Assembly (NCBI GenBank): GCA_046598525.1
Contig: JBKJIJ010000021.1
Location: 1-64,000, forward strand
Source of the DNA: Methylotenera_A sp046598525
GTDB taxonomy: Bacteria; Pseudomonadota; Gammaproteobacteria; Burkholderiales; Methylophilaceae
DNA: 64,000 nt
Direction of reading: 5' to 3'
Within the stretch, counting starts at the first letter, position 1. The number at the start of each line of letters is the position of its first letter. The notes beneath the pieces were generated by a model. That model was not told where the DNA came from, did not search any database, and saw only the letters and a list, made by a program, of their open reading frames with translations. Made by a program: the position numbers and the translations under genes. Below, one piece after another: positions 41,898-50,544 of this stretch.

Positions 41898-42198
41898 TTT
41901 TGAACCCTTATTTCAACAACGTTTAAGCAAATAATATATAAAAAATGTTTATTTGTCATTAACTTAGCGCTTATTTATAAAATAAATATTAGCATGCTAC
42001 TTAATTAGTCTTTTTTGACACAAGCACAGTAAATTTACATAACTATTTGTTATTTTTGACACAAAAACAAAATGCCAAACAGCAACTTATTGCATTTTAA
42101 TTATTCCTACATGATTGAATGACACTAAAGATGAGTGACAAATTCATTTCCTGTGAGAAAATAACTGTAATTAAATCAGCCGACGATTATACAAAACA
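41898..42198. other. Intergenic region between pbpG and gcvH
   Basis: These 301 bp are AT-rich. TTTTTGACACAA occurs twice (about 42012 and 42053), and the first gives a good plus-strand promoter, TTGACA (42015-42020), 17 bp, CATAAC (42038-42043), facing gcvH. I looked for glycine riboswitch core motifs and saw none. No small gene with a convincing start was found. Confidence 0.5.
42015..42043 (+). promoter_or_regulatory. Candidate gcvH promoter
   Basis: A perfect -35 TTGACA, a 17-bp spacer and CATAAC lie about 155 bp before the gcvH ATG, which implies a long untranslated leader. Confidence 0.4.
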
Positions 42199-42585
42199 AT
42201 GAAATTTCCTGATACTTATCATTACACCACCGAACATTTATGGGTTAGCCAATCTGCCGCAGGCGAGTGGCTTGCTGGCATTACCAATTACGCGCAAGAC
42301 TTATTAGGTGACATTGTTTTTATTCAGCCACCCACTATAGGCGATGTGATTAAAAACGGTGTTAGCTGCGGCGTTGTAGAATCGGTTAAAACAGGCTCTG
42401 ATTTACACGCGCCAATGAACGGCATTGTGACTGAGATTAACGATGACTTATTAAACGCGCCAGAAGGTATTAACGATAAGCCTTATTCGGCTTGGATATT
42501 TAAGTTCAAACCACTGGATGACACGGATATTGGCCACTTTTTAACAGCAGCGGCTTATGCGGAATTAGTGCAACAAGACAATTAA
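42199..42585 (+). CDS. gcvH: Glycine cleavage system H protein
   Basis: This 128-residue lipoyl carrier shuttles the aminomethyl group between the P, T and L proteins of glycine cleavage. The lipoylation site is Lys64 in VESVKTGSDLHAP; HLWVSQSAAGEWLAGITNYAQDLLGDIVFIQ is the typical N-terminal half. No gcvT or gcvP is nearby, so the other components are encoded elsewhere. Two tiny hairpins follow its stop, ahead of the convergent gene. Confidence 0.95.
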   Translation: MKFPDTYHYTTEHLWVSQSAAGEWLAGITNYAQDLLGDIVFIQPPTIGDVIKNGVSCGVVESVKTGSDLHAPMNGIVTEINDDLLNAPEGINDKPYSAWIFKFKPLDDTDIGHFLTAAAYAELVQQDN

Positions 42586-42623
42586 GGCAACCTAATTTAG
42601 TCAGCCTATTTAAGGCTACCTAT

Positions 42624-43619
42624 TTAAGGTAATACGAACTTCACCTTTAACAACAATTGCTGCAACTCTTCTGTTAGTTGCAGCCGTAAATCTTGCTCTA
42701 ACGCTGGCAATGCGCTGGCTAAAATCTGCTGAATATTATCGCGCAACACTTCTTGCACTGCAGGTAAATCGCCATTCACAGTGCTTAAAAAGTCTTCTCT
42801 CAATGCTAAAGTTTGCGCATTCATTTCTTCTACAAATTTGGCTTTTACCTCACCAACGGCCGCCGTATAAATATCAGGCAGCGCCGCGTTTAAATCCGTT
42901 TTAACTTGCGTTAAGGCATCGTCTTGAATGGTTTGCATGTGTTGCTGCAACGCAAGGCTGGCTTGTTGCGAAATATCTTGGTACACATTAGTTAATGCTT
43001 CGTGCGCCAGCGTTTGCTGCTGTTGCAACGATGTATCGTGAAAAGCCTGCATTTCTTGCGTTAATTCTTGGCTAGCGCGCTGCGATGCCTCTGTTTTTAG
43101 CGCTTCAATATGTGTGCTAATTTCAGCGGTTGCGGCTTGGCTAGACGTTTGCATCACATCGGTGAGCATTCTATCCATTTTAGTAACCACATCGGTTTGC
43201 ATAAGCGCAATCCGTTGTTGCAAGCTGGTATGCACTAAATCGGCGCTGGCTTGATACATGCGCGGCAACTCGGTTTTAAGATCCGCTTTGGTTTTATCCA
43301 CAAAATCGCTCACATTGGATTCAATACCCAACTTAGTTTTAGCAATTTCAGCCTGCAGCTCATGCATCAAATCTTTTTTAAGCGTATCGCGCAAATTATC
43401 CATTACCGCTTGCGTGATTTCCGCCTCTAGCCTTGGCCGCACATGGCCTGTTACGCGCGAAATAAATTCTGGCGTAATGCCTAAAGTTGGATCATTTGTG
43501 CGATTACTCTGCGCCTTAAAATCTTGCGTAGTAATACCAGATGTATTAACGCCTGATTTGGGCTGATAAACGGTGGTCAGCACCGGTATTTTGCTATCTG
43601 ATGAATGGTTATCGGCCAA
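42624..43619 (-). CDS. Coiled-coil protein of unknown function next to holC
   Basis: This 331-residue protein has no signal peptide, no membrane segment and no catalytic motif that I recognise. From about residue 50 it is almost entirely helical with heptad-like spacing and is rich in Gln, Ala, Leu and Thr. It carries recurring blocks of the type EITQAVMDNLRDTLKKDL, ALTQVKTDLNAALPDIY and EVLRDNIQQILASALPALEQDLRLQLTEELQQLL. The last block looks like the C-terminal docking helix of bacterial scaffold proteins. It begins eight bases after holC and follows pepA-holC, so it is expressed with the DNA polymerase III chi subunit. A structural or scaffolding role is a guess. Confidence 0.75.
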   Translation of the reverse strand: MADNHSSDSKIPVLTTVYQPKSGVNTSGITTQDFKAQSNRTNDPTLGITPEFISRVTGHVRPRLEAEITQAVMDNLRDTLKKDLMHELQAEIAKTKLGIESNVSDFVDKTKADLKTELPRMYQASADLVHTSLQQRIALMQTDVVTKMDRMLTDVMQTSSQAATAEISTHIEALKTEASQRASQELTQEMQAFHDTSLQQQQTLAHEALTNVYQDISQQASLALQQHMQTIQDDALTQVKTDLNAALPDIYTAAVGEVKAKFVEEMNAQTLALREDFLSTVNGDLPAVQEVLRDNIQQILASALPALEQDLRLQLTEELQQLLLKVKFVLP

Positions 43620-43627
43620 AGTAATCT

Positions 43628-44101
43628 CTATTCCGCGTTTACCGCTGTTAATGTTGCTTGATTTTGTTTAGCGTAATCAATGTGTTGAATCTCATAGCCT
43701 CTATCGCGATAAAACTTATAGCGTATACGCCCATTTTGCTTGTCAGCTTCATCATTGCCAACCATCTCAACCAAATGCGTAAAGCGGCTAAAAAATGGCG
43801 GCTGGTGCGCGCTTAAATTAATCAGTAATTCATCTTGCGTAACAGCATCTAACTGACCAGCTGCATTGGTTTTGCATGCAATAACCACTGGCGATTTTGC
43901 GGCATGCGCATGATCCGCCATTACATGCGGCAAAAAGCTTGTGGCATTTTGTTGCCACAACTTGTTTGATAGTTGATTAGCGCTATCTATATCTTCAGTT
44001 AATACAGTCACTTGCCTGCGTTTAAGCAAAGCGCTTTCAACCAAGCTTGCTAGCAAGCTTGGTTTATCGTCAACATTTGAGTAAAACTCAATTCTGGTCA
44101 T
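43628..44101 (-). CDS. holC: DNA polymerase III chi subunit
   Basis: The 157-residue protein has the HolC fold signature: MTRIEFYSNV at the start, ESALLKRRQVTVLTED, DELLINLSAHQPPFFSRFTHLVEMVGND and RYKFYRDRGYEIQHIDY. Chi links the clamp loader to single-strand binding protein. It is 30 bp after pepA, the classic pepA-holC pair. Confidence 0.94.
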   Translation of the reverse strand: MTRIEFYSNVDDKPSLLASLVESALLKRRQVTVLTEDIDSANQLSNKLWQQNATSFLPHVMADHAHAAKSPVVIACKTNAAGQLDAVTQDELLINLSAHQPPFFSRFTHLVEMVGNDEADKQNGRIRYKFYRDRGYEIQHIDYAKQNQATLTAVNAE

Positions 44102-44131
44102 GCTAAATTTATATGCCTAAAATCTAAATGC

Positions 44132-45610
44132 CTAAGAAGCGCGTTGAATCAAAAATGTGGTCAGCAATGGCACTGGGCGGCCTGTTCCGCCTTTTTCTTT
44201 ACCACTTTTCCAAGCCGTACCAGCAATATCCAAATGCGCCCAATCGTATTTTTTAGCAAAACGCGATAAGAAACAAGCCGCGGTAATACTGCCACCTGCA
44301 CGGCCGCCAATATTGGCGATATCAGCAAAATTGCTGTCTAGCTGGCTTTGAAACTCTTCCCATAACGGCATATGCCAAGCTCTGTCATGCGCGGCTTCGC
44401 CGGCTTCTAGCAATTCTTTAGCAAGCGCATCTTTGTTGCTAAACAATCCACTTGGGTGATGGCCTAACGCAATCACGCAAGCGCCTGTTAGCGTAGCAAT
44501 ATCCACCACTGCACTTGGCTCAAAACGCTCTGCGTAAGTCAGCGCGTCACATAAAATCAAGCGGCCTTCTGCATCAGTATTCAGCACTTCAATGGTTAGT
44601 CCAGCCATCGATGTCAAAATATCGCCCGGCTTAATCGCGCCAGCATCTGGCATATTTTCGCAAGCTGGAATCACGCCGACTACATTAATCGCTAAATCCA
44701 TTTCGCCAATGGCTTTAAATGTGCCCATTACACTGGCCGCACCGCACATATCGTATTTCATCTCATCCATATCGCCGCCTGGTTTTAATGAAATACCGCC
44801 TGTGTCAAAAGTAATGCCTTTGCCCACCAGCACCACTGGTTTTTGCGATTTTTTGCCTTTTAAATGTTGCAATACAATTAAACGCGGCGGCTCTACACTG
44901 CCTTGCGCAACGCCCAAAAATGAGCCCATACCTAATTTTTCAATTTCAGCGCGCTCTAATACTTCTACTTTAAAGCCGTATTGCTTGGCCATTAATTTCG
45001 CTTGCTCACCCAAATAGCTTGGTGTGCAAATATTTGGTGGCAAATTACCTAAATCTTTAGCAACCGTTACGCCAGCGCCAATCGCGGCACCTTGTTTAAT
45101 GGCGGCTTCAGCCGATGCGATATCGGCTTTATCCACATTAATCGTTACTTTAGTTAAGGTAATTGGATCAGCTTTTTTGGCTTTAATCGCGTTTACTTGA
45201 TAGGTCGCATCAAGCACCACCTCAACCAATTGCGCTACTTTTGCATGTGTATCCGATTTCTTAATCGCAATTTCTGCCAAAAACAAACTGGCATGCGCAA
45301 CGCCTTTAGGCAGCGCTTTTACAGCAGCGCGCACGGCTTGGCGATAGTGTTTTTCGCTATATTCATCTTGCTTGCCTAAACCCACCAACATCACACGGCT
45401 GGCTTCAACACCGCTAAGTTGATGCAAAACAAGGCAAGTATTTAATTTACCTTCAAAATCACCATTTTTTAAAACGGTAGAAATGTCTTTATCGGCCACT
45501 TTATCCAATTCTTTGGCGGCATCACTTAATTTATTGCCTTCAAAAACACCCACAATGGCACAATCTGCGCGTTGTTTTTCAGGATTTCCGTTTTTTATGC
45601 TAAATTCCAT
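44132..45610 (-). CDS. pepA: Leucyl aminopeptidase (cytosol aminopeptidase)
   Basis: The 492-residue M17 dinuclear zinc peptidase has VGKGITFDTGGISLKPGGDMDEMKYDMCGAAS and NTDAEGRLIL, the metal and catalytic signatures. The N-terminal domain (1-165) is the DNA-binding-capable part seen in PepA, which can also act as a transcription factor in some bacteria. It heads a unit with holC and the coiled-coil gene and diverges from lptF, the standard arrangement. Confidence 0.96.
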   Translation of the reverse strand: MEFSIKNGNPEKQRADCAIVGVFEGNKLSDAAKELDKVADKDISTVLKNGDFEGKLNTCLVLHQLSGVEASRVMLVGLGKQDEYSEKHYRQAVRAAVKALPKGVAHASLFLAEIAIKKSDTHAKVAQLVEVVLDATYQVNAIKAKKADPITLTKVTINVDKADIASAEAAIKQGAAIGAGVTVAKDLGNLPPNICTPSYLGEQAKLMAKQYGFKVEVLERAEIEKLGMGSFLGVAQGSVEPPRLIVLQHLKGKKSQKPVVLVGKGITFDTGGISLKPGGDMDEMKYDMCGAASVMGTFKAIGEMDLAINVVGVIPACENMPDAGAIKPGDILTSMAGLTIEVLNTDAEGRLILCDALTYAERFEPSAVVDIATLTGACVIALGHHPSGLFSNKDALAKELLEAGEAAHDRAWHMPLWEEFQSQLDSNFADIANIGGRAGGSITAACFLSRFAKKYDWAHLDIAGTAWKSGKEKGGTGRPVPLLTTFLIQRAS

Positions 45611-45640
45611 TGCTAGTCCTTTTTTATTTAAAGCGGCTTA

Positions 45641-45680
45641 AATTCAAAATCTGGGTTTAAAATTCAAAATCTGAGTTTAA
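45641..45680. repeat. Tandem 20-bp direct repeat upstream of pepA
   Basis: Two contiguous copies of AATTCAAAATCTGGGTTTAA differ at one base. They lie 31 bp before pepA in the pepA-lptF divergent region, where two turns of helix separate identical faces, a spacing suited to paired protein binding. Confidence 0.7.
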
Positions 45681-45790
45681 ATCGGTATGTAAAGCCAATA
45701 CGTTTAAGCTTTCATATTTAGTTAATTCGTTTTAACCAATTATCCAGCGTTTTCAGGCGAAATCAAAGCCCAAATTGGAACAATATTAAA

Positions 45791-46906
45791 TTGCGTATAT
45801 TCAAAAAATCATTATTACACGAGTTGATTAGCACCGCTGGCGCGTTGTTCTTAATACTCATTGGCATTGTTGTGGCACAGCGCGCCGGTAACTTGATTCG
45901 ATTAGCGTCTAAAGGCATATTGCCAAACGACGCCATCACTACTTTGTTGGGCTTTAACATGGTTAAGTTCCTACCCATGATTTTATCGCTGACCATTTTT
46001 TTAAGCGTTTTGTTGACCTTAACGCGCTGGCATCGCGATTCTGAAATGGCGGTTTGGTTTAGCTCTGGCTTAAGCATTAGCAAGTGGATTCGCCCTATTT
46101 TAAGTTTTGCCATTCCTGTAGTCATTGTGGTTTCGCTACTGAGTTTTTTGGTGATGCCATGGGCCACGCAAAAAGTAGAAGATTACCGCGTACAGCTTAA
46201 AAGCCGCGATGAGCTGGCATCCATCACACCCGGCGTTTTTAAAGAATCCAATGGTGGCGACCGCATTTACTTTATCGAAAGTTTTGATGAGCTAGGCAAA
46301 GTGGTTAAAAATATCTTTGTGCAATCCACACAGCATCAAAAAAATGGCGTCATCGTGGCTTCTGCTGGCAGCCGCGATAAAGCCGAAAGTGGCGATAATT
46401 TTATAGTGTTGCAAAAAGGCCGGCGTTATGAAGGTAAGCCCGATTCAGCCGAAGTATCGACTACCGAGTTTGAACGCTACGCGATTAGAATTGAAACCAA
46501 AGAAGTCGCGCGCGAACCCAATAGCACCAACGCAACGCCTACTGAAGCGCTATTAAATAGCGCCTCGCCAGCCGATGCGGCAGAACTGCAATGGCGTTTA
46601 GCGATTCCTATTTCGGCACTAATTTTGGTTTTATTAGCCGTGCCACTTAGCTTTGTAGATCCACGCGCCGGCCGCTCGCTAAACTTAATGTTTGCGCTGC
46701 TTATCTATATTATTTACAACAATATATTAAGTATTTTTCAAGCGTGGGTAACGCAGGGGCGGCTTAGCACCATGGTTGGCCTATGGCCTGTGCATGCGTT
46801 TTTTATTCTTTTAGCGGTTTATATGTTTTACCGCCGCACTTATTTGTTGCCGATTATGCCTTTGTTTATATCAAGGCTTTGGTCGGCTAAACGCCCTAAA
46901 AAGTAA
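45791..46906 (+). CDS. lptF: LptF, LPS export permease
   Basis: The 371-residue YjgP/YjgQ family permease has three helices at each end and a central periplasmic beta-jellyroll (about 130-260). It extracts lipopolysaccharide from the inner membrane with LptG and the LptB ATPase. The start appears to be TTG 45791 (MRIFKKSLLHEL), with GGAA about ten bases ahead; no ATG matches the family N terminus. LptG follows after five bases. Confidence 0.93.
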   Translation: MRIFKKSLLHELISTAGALFLILIGIVVAQRAGNLIRLASKGILPNDAITTLLGFNMVKFLPMILSLTIFLSVLLTLTRWHRDSEMAVWFSSGLSISKWIRPILSFAIPVVIVVSLLSFLVMPWATQKVEDYRVQLKSRDELASITPGVFKESNGGDRIYFIESFDELGKVVKNIFVQSTQHQKNGVIVASAGSRDKAESGDNFIVLQKGRRYEGKPDSAEVSTTEFERYAIRIETKEVAREPNSTNATPTEALLNSASPADAAELQWRLAIPISALILVLLAVPLSFVDPRAGRSLNLMFALLIYIIYNNILSIFQAWVTQGRLSTMVGLWPVHAFFILLAVYMFYRRTYLLPIMPLFISRLWSAKRPKK

Positions 46907-46911
46907 CCATC

Positions 46912-48000
46912 ATGAATATTTTTAACCGCTACCTGTGGCAAGAAACTTGCGTTAATATTGTCATGATAATGCTGGGTTTATTGGCCTTGTTTTCCTTCTT
47001 CGATTTAATTCAAGAGTTGGATACGCTTGGCCGTGGCGATTACGGCATCAGCACCATGCTCATGTTTGTTGTGTTAAGTATTCCTGGCCATATTTATGAA
47101 GTGGTTCCTGTAGCGGTGTTAGTGGGTATGATGTACAGCCTTGGCACTTTGGCACGCAATTCCGAGCTGGTAGTAATGCGCGTAAGCGGCATTTCGGTGG
47201 TTAATATTGGCTGGATTCTCATTAAAGTAGGCTTTCTATTTACCATCATCACTTTTTTAGTGGGTGAATTAATCACACCAATTAGCGAAAAAATGGCGCA
47301 ACGCATGCGCATTAAAGCCACCGATTCTGTAGTTGCGCAAGACTTTAAAACCGGGCTTTGGGTAAAAGACGGTAAAAGTTTTGTGAATGTGGAAAGCGTG
47401 CTACCAGACGCTAGTTTGCTCAATATTCATATTTACGAATTTGATAATAACTTTAAATTACGCAGCATTAGCAACGCCAAAAATGGCTATTTTGATAATG
47501 AGCGATGGCGTTTATCGCAGGTAACGCAAACCAAATTTAATAACGCAAAAGTGATTCAGCAAAGCAATATTCAAACGCAAACGTTTAGCGAAGCCAATTG
47601 GAAATCGCTGATTCGGCCAGAGTTGCTCAATGTGTTATTGGTCGCACCAGAGAAAATGTCGGCATGGAATTTATATTCATTTATTAACCATTTAAGTGCC
47701 AATAAACAAAAAACCACGCGTTACCAAGTGGCGCTGTGGGCAAAAATGATTTACCCGCTGGCCTGCATGGTGATGGTGATTTTGGCCTTACCTTTTGGCT
47801 TTTTGCAGCAGCGCTCAGACGGCACCAGCACTAAGATTTTTATTGGTGTGCTGCTTGGCGTGGTGTATCAAATCATGAATCGCGTGTTTATTCACTTGGG
47901 CGTATTAAACGATTGGCCGCCGTTAATGAGCGCGGTTATTCCCACTATTCTGTTTTTGCTGGCAGGCTTAAGTTTGCTGTTTGTGGTGGAACGGCGCTAG
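46912..48000 (+). CDS. lptG: LptG, LPS export permease
   Basis: The 362-residue partner of LptF begins MNIFNRYLWQE, has SFFDLIQELDTLGRGDYG in the first loop, a periplasmic domain and three C-terminal helices with ALPFGFLQQRSDGTSTKIFIGVLLG. The stop abuts the convergent RDD gene with no gap. LptB and LptA/C are outside the window. Confidence 0.95.
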   Translation: MNIFNRYLWQETCVNIVMIMLGLLALFSFFDLIQELDTLGRGDYGISTMLMFVVLSIPGHIYEVVPVAVLVGMMYSLGTLARNSELVVMRVSGISVVNIGWILIKVGFLFTIITFLVGELITPISEKMAQRMRIKATDSVVAQDFKTGLWVKDGKSFVNVESVLPDASLLNIHIYEFDNNFKLRSISNAKNGYFDNERWRLSQVTQTKFNNAKVIQQSNIQTQTFSEANWKSLIRPELLNVLLVAPEKMSAWNLYSFINHLSANKQKTTRYQVALWAKMIYPLACMVMVILALPFGFLQQRSDGTSTKIFIGVLLGVVYQIMNRVFIHLGVLNDWPPLMSAVIPTILFLLAGLSLLFVVERR

Positions 48001-48465
48001 TTATTTAACGGGTTTTTCCAGCTGAATAAAGCGCGTGTTAAGCATTCTATCGTGCAGATATAAACGGTTTTTATCCACCAAAGCCCATAAAAAACCCAAG
48101 CCAAACACACAGGCAGATAAGCTTGCCAACACATAGCGCAACATGGCTTGCTGGGTGCTTAATACGTTACCCGCTTGATTAACCAACTGCATGCGCCACG
48201 TTTGCATAGCCAAAGTTTGCCCGCTTTTGCGCCAACACCATACAAAATAAATGCCTGTTACTAGCCATAAAACAATCTGCAAAAACAAGCGTTTATACGA
48301 TTGCGTGGCATCGCCAAACAACAGTACAAAAATCCATGCGCTTATAAACCATAAGGCCATTAATAACAGCAATTCGTACACACAAGCGGCTAATAGCTTG
48401 AAGTAGCCGATTTTACTATTTGGGTTAATGTTGGCTTTACTGGAATTTTCGGGCATTTTGTTCAT
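48001..48465 (-). CDS. RDD family membrane protein
   Basis: The 154-residue protein has three or four helices and the RDD-type core: a first helix, TGIYFVWCWRKSGQTLAMQTWRMQLV, and a final LHDRMLNTRFIQ. Function of the family is not settled; some members act as Na+/H+ antiporters. It ends exactly next to the lptG stop on the other strand and is preceded by a terminator that separates it from the sigma-factor operon. Confidence 0.85.
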   Translation of the reverse strand: MNKMPENSSKANINPNSKIGYFKLLAACVYELLLLMALWFISAWIFVLLFGDATQSYKRLFLQIVLWLVTGIYFVWCWRKSGQTLAMQTWRMQLVNQAGNVLSTQQAMLRYVLASLSACVFGLGFLWALVDKNRLYLHDRMLNTRFIQLEKPVK

Positions 48466-48500
48466 TTAAACTTTCAATAATTAGTAAAGATTTAGCACGG

Positions 48501-48532
48501 AAAAAAGCCCGCAATTTTAAATGCGGGCTTTA
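48501..48532 (-). terminator. Terminator of the sigma/DUF3619/DUF3106 operon
   Basis: The stem AAAGCCCGCA/TGCGGGCTTT has a short loop, and on the minus strand TTTTTTCC follows. It lies 18 bp after the DUF3106 gene. Confidence 0.88.
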
Positions 48533-48549
48533 TAAACGGTGCTTTTTGC

Positions 48550-49065
48550 TTACTCTAAATCAGGCGAATATTCTAACTCTGGTGAATCTTTGCGTAATTT
48601 TTGCCGCTCAACTTCTGATAACTTTTGGTAATCGGCCCACTTTTTACGCACTTCGTCTTTTTTCTCTGGACTTAACGCATAAAACTGCTGATAACGCTTA
48701 CGCGCGTTTTCGCGTTCATACGGTGTCATGCGGCTCCAGCTATTTAAGCGCTTTTGCACGCGCTGTTGTTTTTGCGCATCCATTTTTGGGTAATCGGCAG
48801 CAATATCCAGCATTTTTTCACGCTGCCATGGGCGCAGGGTATCCCACTCAGAACCCAAAGGCGCTAACACTTTACGCTGATCGGCCGATAGCTCGGCCCA
48901 AGTTTTTGATTGCGCTTCACCATTATCGGCAAGTGATGATTTAATACTGCCAATATCGCCCATTGCCAAGTAAGTTGGCGGTGCAATCGGCATATTTTCT
49001 TGTGCGTTTACTTGCGCATAAAATGGCGCAACAGCTAATAATAGCGATAAAAATAGTTTATTCAT
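48550..49065 (-). CDS. DUF3106 family exported protein
   Basis: This 171-residue protein has a signal peptide (LFLSLLLAVAPFYAQVNA) and a mature part of repeated helical stretches such as WAELSADQRKVLAPLGSEWDTLRPWQREKMLDIA and RMTPYERENARKRYQQFYALSPEKKDEVRKKW. This is the DUF3106 repeat found in Betaproteobacteria, often downstream of a sigma factor and a DUF3619 gene as here. Function unknown; possibly a periplasmic sensor of that sigma system. Confidence 0.88.
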   Translation of the reverse strand: MNKLFLSLLLAVAPFYAQVNAQENMPIAPPTYLAMGDIGSIKSSLADNGEAQSKTWAELSADQRKVLAPLGSEWDTLRPWQREKMLDIAADYPKMDAQKQQRVQKRLNSWSRMTPYERENARKRYQQFYALSPEKKDEVRKKWADYQKLSEVERQKLRKDSPELEYSPDLE

Positions 49066-49132
49066 TACACTTTTATTTTCTGAAAACTTAATTGATTAAA
49101 CAACGGTAATTAAAGCACGAATTAATAAAACA

Positions 49133-49555
49133 CTAAAGTTTTGCATGCGTGTTATTTAACAAAGGCTCAAAGCCCCTATCCACAAAGGCTTCTGGTGGTA
49201 ATTCTGCGCCCAATAAAAAGGCATCGCCATTTTCAGTTTGTGGGTTAAGTGATTGCATCAACACAAAGCCAGCGATTATTGCGCCAAGCAATAAGCCAGT
49301 TGAAGCAACGCGATGTTGATCGGCCCACGAAAATAAATGGCTGATAGTGCCGTCTGCGTTTACTGACACGCCAGATTGCTGCTGCGCATGTGCTTTTAAG
49401 GCTAACTCGCGGCTATTTTCAAGCTGTTTTAATGTGCGCATGCTCAAATGGTCGGCGTGCGTATTCAACATGCCGGCAATTTGCTTGGCTTGTTCATCGG
49501 TCAAACTTAATTCTTGCTGATTATTAGTCTCTTGATTTAAGGGTTTCATTGTCAT
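49133..49555 (-). CDS. DUF3619 family membrane protein, putative anti-sigma factor
   Basis: Starting at ATG 49555 the protein is 140 residues, with a cytoplasmic N-terminal half (LTDEQAKQIAGMLNTHADHLSMRTLKQLENSRELALKAH), one helix (TGLLLGAIIAGFVLMQSL) and a short outer tail. The topology fits a membrane-bound anti-sigma factor for the preceding sigma gene. The ATG overlaps the sigma stop as TAATG with AGGAG ahead. A longer frame upstream overlaps the sigma gene and is not supported. Confidence 0.85.
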   Translation of the reverse strand: MTMKPLNQETNNQQELSLTDEQAKQIAGMLNTHADHLSMRTLKQLENSRELALKAHAQQQSGVSVNADGTISHLFSWADQHRVASTGLLLGAIIAGFVLMQSLNPQTENGDAFLLGAELPPEAFVDRGFEPLLNNTHAKL

Positions 49556-50142
49556 TACTTTACTCCTAAATGTGCAATTGCGCGTGCGCCTAAGCCTTGC
49601 TTTTCTAGCAGGGCGGCCAAGGTATGCACTGCACGCGAGCAATGTGTTTTAACACTGCCTTGCGAACAGCCCATCACTTCGGCGGTTTCTGCAACGTCCA
49701 TATCTTCCCAGTAACGTAATATAAAGGCTTCACGTTGACGCGTTGGCAATTTTTCAATGGCTTTTTCGATGATTTTCATGGTTTGGCTTTGCTCAAGCTG
49801 TGCCATCGGATTAACAGATTCGTCTTCTACATCGATGGTATCCAGCGGATCGTGGTCTTCTTCACCGTCTTGGCCTGCGCCAAAAGATGAAAGCAAGGTT
49901 GTCCACATATTGCGCACTTTTTGTCGGCGCCAAAAATCGCGCATGGTGTTTTGCAAAATACGCTGAAACAGCATGGGATATTCGGCGGCTGGTTTTTCCG
50001 CATATTTTTCGGCTAATTTAAGCATAGAATCTTGCACGATATCCAGTGCCGCATGCTCATCGCGCACAGCATAAACCGTCTGCTTAAAAGCACGGCGCTC
50101 TACATCGCGCAAAAAATCGGATAATTCTTGAGAACTTGCCAT
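49555..50142 (-). CDS. ECF-type RNA polymerase sigma factor
   Basis: The 195-residue sigma-70 family protein has region 2 (ALDIVQDSMLKLAEKY and YPMLFQRILQNTMRDFWRRQKVR), an acidic linker of about 35 residues and region 4 (LPTRQREAFILRYWEDMDVAETAEVMGCSQGSVKTHCSRAVHTLAALL). Region 3 is absent, as in ECF factors. It heads a three-gene unit with a putative anti-sigma factor and a DUF3106 protein. The stimulus is unknown. Confidence 0.92.
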   Translation of the reverse strand: MASSQELSDFLRDVERRAFKQTVYAVRDEHAALDIVQDSMLKLAEKYAEKPAAEYPMLFQRILQNTMRDFWRRQKVRNMWTTLLSSFGAGQDGEEDHDPLDTIDVEDESVNPMAQLEQSQTMKIIEKAIEKLPTRQREAFILRYWEDMDVAETAEVMGCSQGSVKTHCSRAVHTLAALLEKQGLGARAIAHLGVK

Positions 50143-50308
50143 GAAATTATTTTAAAAATCGGTATGTTTAGTATAACAGTTTTACTATTTTCGCAGATTG
50201 CGCTTTTTAAGCTTATATTAAGGCGCTGGCATTAAAAGGCAGGTTTCTATAAAGCGCCGTTTTTAGTTACAATCAATACTATTAAAAAATACATGTTTGA
50301 AGGTAATT

Positions 50309-50539
50309 ATGGCGCGCGTACTGTTATTAATTGTATTGGTTTGGTTGGTTTACGTGGTAATTAAACGCGCATTTTTTAGCCAAAATGCTAGCAACTCCAC
50401 ACAGCAAAACCCTCAACCAGAATCAGAGCAAAAAATGATTCAATGCGCTGCTTGTGGCATGCATGTGCCTGAATCGGAAAGCATTAAAAAAGACGATTTA
50501 GTGCTTTGCAACAATCCTGATTGCCATAAAAATCCTTAA
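50309..50539 (+). CDS. PP0621 family small protein
   Basis: This 76-residue protein has one N-terminal helix (RVLLLIVLVWLVYVVIKRAFF), a Gln/Ser/Pro linker and a small zinc-ribbon-like end with CAACGMHVPESES and CNNPDC. The family is named after Pseudomonas PP0621 and is commonly located just before pilSR, as here (5 bp gap). ATG 50309 with AAGG ahead is chosen over the TTG four codons earlier. Function unknown. Confidence 0.85.
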   Translation: MARVLLLIVLVWLVYVVIKRAFFSQNASNSTQQNPQPESEQKMIQCAACGMHVPESESIKKDDLVLCNNPDCHKNP

Positions 50540-50544
50540 ATTCA

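Noticed and set aside
41898..42198. Glycine riboswitch upstream of gcvH
   Set aside because: I looked for the conserved glycine aptamer core (GGAGAGA-type P1/P3 motifs) and saw none; the region is AT-rich without paired helices of that kind.
49556..49642. N-terminal extension of the DUF3619 protein
   Set aside because: The extension overlaps the sigma gene in another frame and is Arg/Cys-rich unlike the family; the TAATG junction with AGGAG supports 49555.
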